Source: an uncultured Methanobrevibacter sp.
GTDB lineage: Archaea > Methanobacteriota > Methanobacteria > Methanobacteriales > Methanobacteriaceae
Direction: 5' to 3'
DNA: 64,000 bases
NCBI RefSeq assembly: GCF_902801725.1
Contig: NZ_CADCJB010000009.1
Location: forward strand, 23,222 to 87,221
A program made the position numbers and the translations under genes. Below are positions 63,608-64,000 of this stretch, piece after piece. How positions within the stretch are numbered: position 1 is the stretch's first letter; each line of letters begins with the position of its first letter. The notes below the pieces were generated by a model that ran no database searches, was not told the origin of the DNA, and saw only the letters and a program-made list of their open reading frames with translations.

Positions 63608-63793
63608 CTATTCCTGATTACTTAAAAGAACACCACCGACTCCAACATTGTCAAATTTCCTTTCGTTGAACAGCACATATATCATTTCTATCGGAAGGCC
63701 TGTGACTCTTGAAGCGGATTCGCTGAATTCTTTTGCTAAAATTTCTTTTTGCTCTTTTGTTAATTCTCCTATATCAAAACTTATAACTGGCAT
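63608..63793 (-). CDS. 4-oxalocrotonate tautomerase-family protein
   Basis: 61 residues starting MPVISFDIGELTKEQKEILAKEFS. Removal of Met leaves the catalytic Pro1, and the short beta-alpha-beta fold continues with TGLPIEMIYVLFNERKFDNVGVGGVLLSNQ, typical of 4-OT/DmpI proteins. These hexameric enzymes catalyse keto-enol tautomerisation or related chemistry on small 2-oxo acids. The substrate here is unknown. Its GGTGATA ribosome site is clear. The next repeat copy lies about 105 bases upstream and could carry its control region. Confidence 0.85.
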   Translation of the reverse strand: MPVISFDIGELTKEQKEILAKEFSESASRVTGLPIEMIYVLFNERKFDNVGVGGVLLSNQE

Positions 63794-63896
63794 ATTATCA
63801 CCAATTGAAAATTAAATTTTTCTAAATAAAAAGTTAATGTGGCATGAAAGCCACTTAATTAATAACTATACCCTCTTGAAAAAGCCACTGTTATAA

Positions 63897-63962
63897 CGAA
63901 CAATTCGTATAAAACGTATGATATAGTTCGCAACATTATCAATTTTCAGTAAATCTCAACAT
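63897..63962 (+). repeat. ~65-bp intergenic repeat, copy C
   Basis: CGAACAATTCGTATAAAACG, TATGATATAGTTCGCAACA, TTATCAATTT and TCTCAACATA align with copy B over at least 60 bp with few changes. It is upstream of the tautomerase gene on the minus strand. Confidence 0.6.
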
Positions 63963-64000
63963 ATTATTTTTAAATAATTATGTGGTTTAAAGAGTAAATA

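Overview
The window is a piece of an AT-rich methanogenic archaeal chromosome, most likely a Methanobrevibacter close to M. ruminantium. Reasons: a complete hmd/hcg locus for [Fe]-hydrogenase, an F420/heterodisulfide-type electron-transfer cluster (MvhD-, FdhB- and FdhA-like), archaeal TATA boxes with leaderless or short-leader mRNAs, adhesin-like proteins with papain-type protease domains, and two giant non-ribosomal peptide synthetases (NRPS), one coupled to a MATE exporter. The last arrangement I recall from M. ruminantium M1. All calls come from reading the sequence and from family knowledge; no database was searched.

Layout. 0-6.4 kb is housekeeping: the tail of a cobalamin methyltransferase (probably CbiL), an MsvR-like redox regulator, TatD, a ThiF/TcdA-like enzyme, a dCMP-deaminase-type enzyme, a HEAT-repeat protein, CstA and a decayed flavoprotein. 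6.7-9.8 kb is a minus-strand cluster (hypothetical, FdhA-like short subunit, FdhB-like, MvhD) resembling the flp operon of Methanothermobacter. It is flanked by two copies of a covarying two-hairpin element. A 1.4-kb non-coding stretch follows. 11.2-18.5 kb holds hcgG (minus) and, divergently, hmd-hcgA-B-C-D-E-F, which make [Fe]-hydrogenase and its iron-guanylylpyridinol cofactor. The hmd leader is strongly structured, and hmd has its own hairpin terminator ahead of hcgA.

19.3-58.4 kb is a large accessory island bounded by two convergent NRPS genes of about 4,200 and 4,270 residues. Each has four A-T modules, three complete C domains, a starter half C domain and a terminal thioester-reductase domain. 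Between them lie a membrane protein, an alpha/beta esterase, two inverted adhesin-protease paralogues, a CPBP-like membrane protease, a 14-TM-type MFS exporter and a MATE exporter fused to an RsbW-like ATPase domain. The MATE gene overlaps the end of the second NRPS gene, so it probably exports that product or senses it.

58.5-64 kb is a small-ORF island with a P-loop ATPase, then a divergent HxlR-regulator/MFS pair and a tautomerase. A roughly 65-bp intergenic element carrying TACGAA/TTCGTA half-sites occurs three times here, with related sequence upstream of the MsvR-like gene at about 1.1 kb. No tRNA, rRNA, CRISPR array or intact insertion sequence was recognised.
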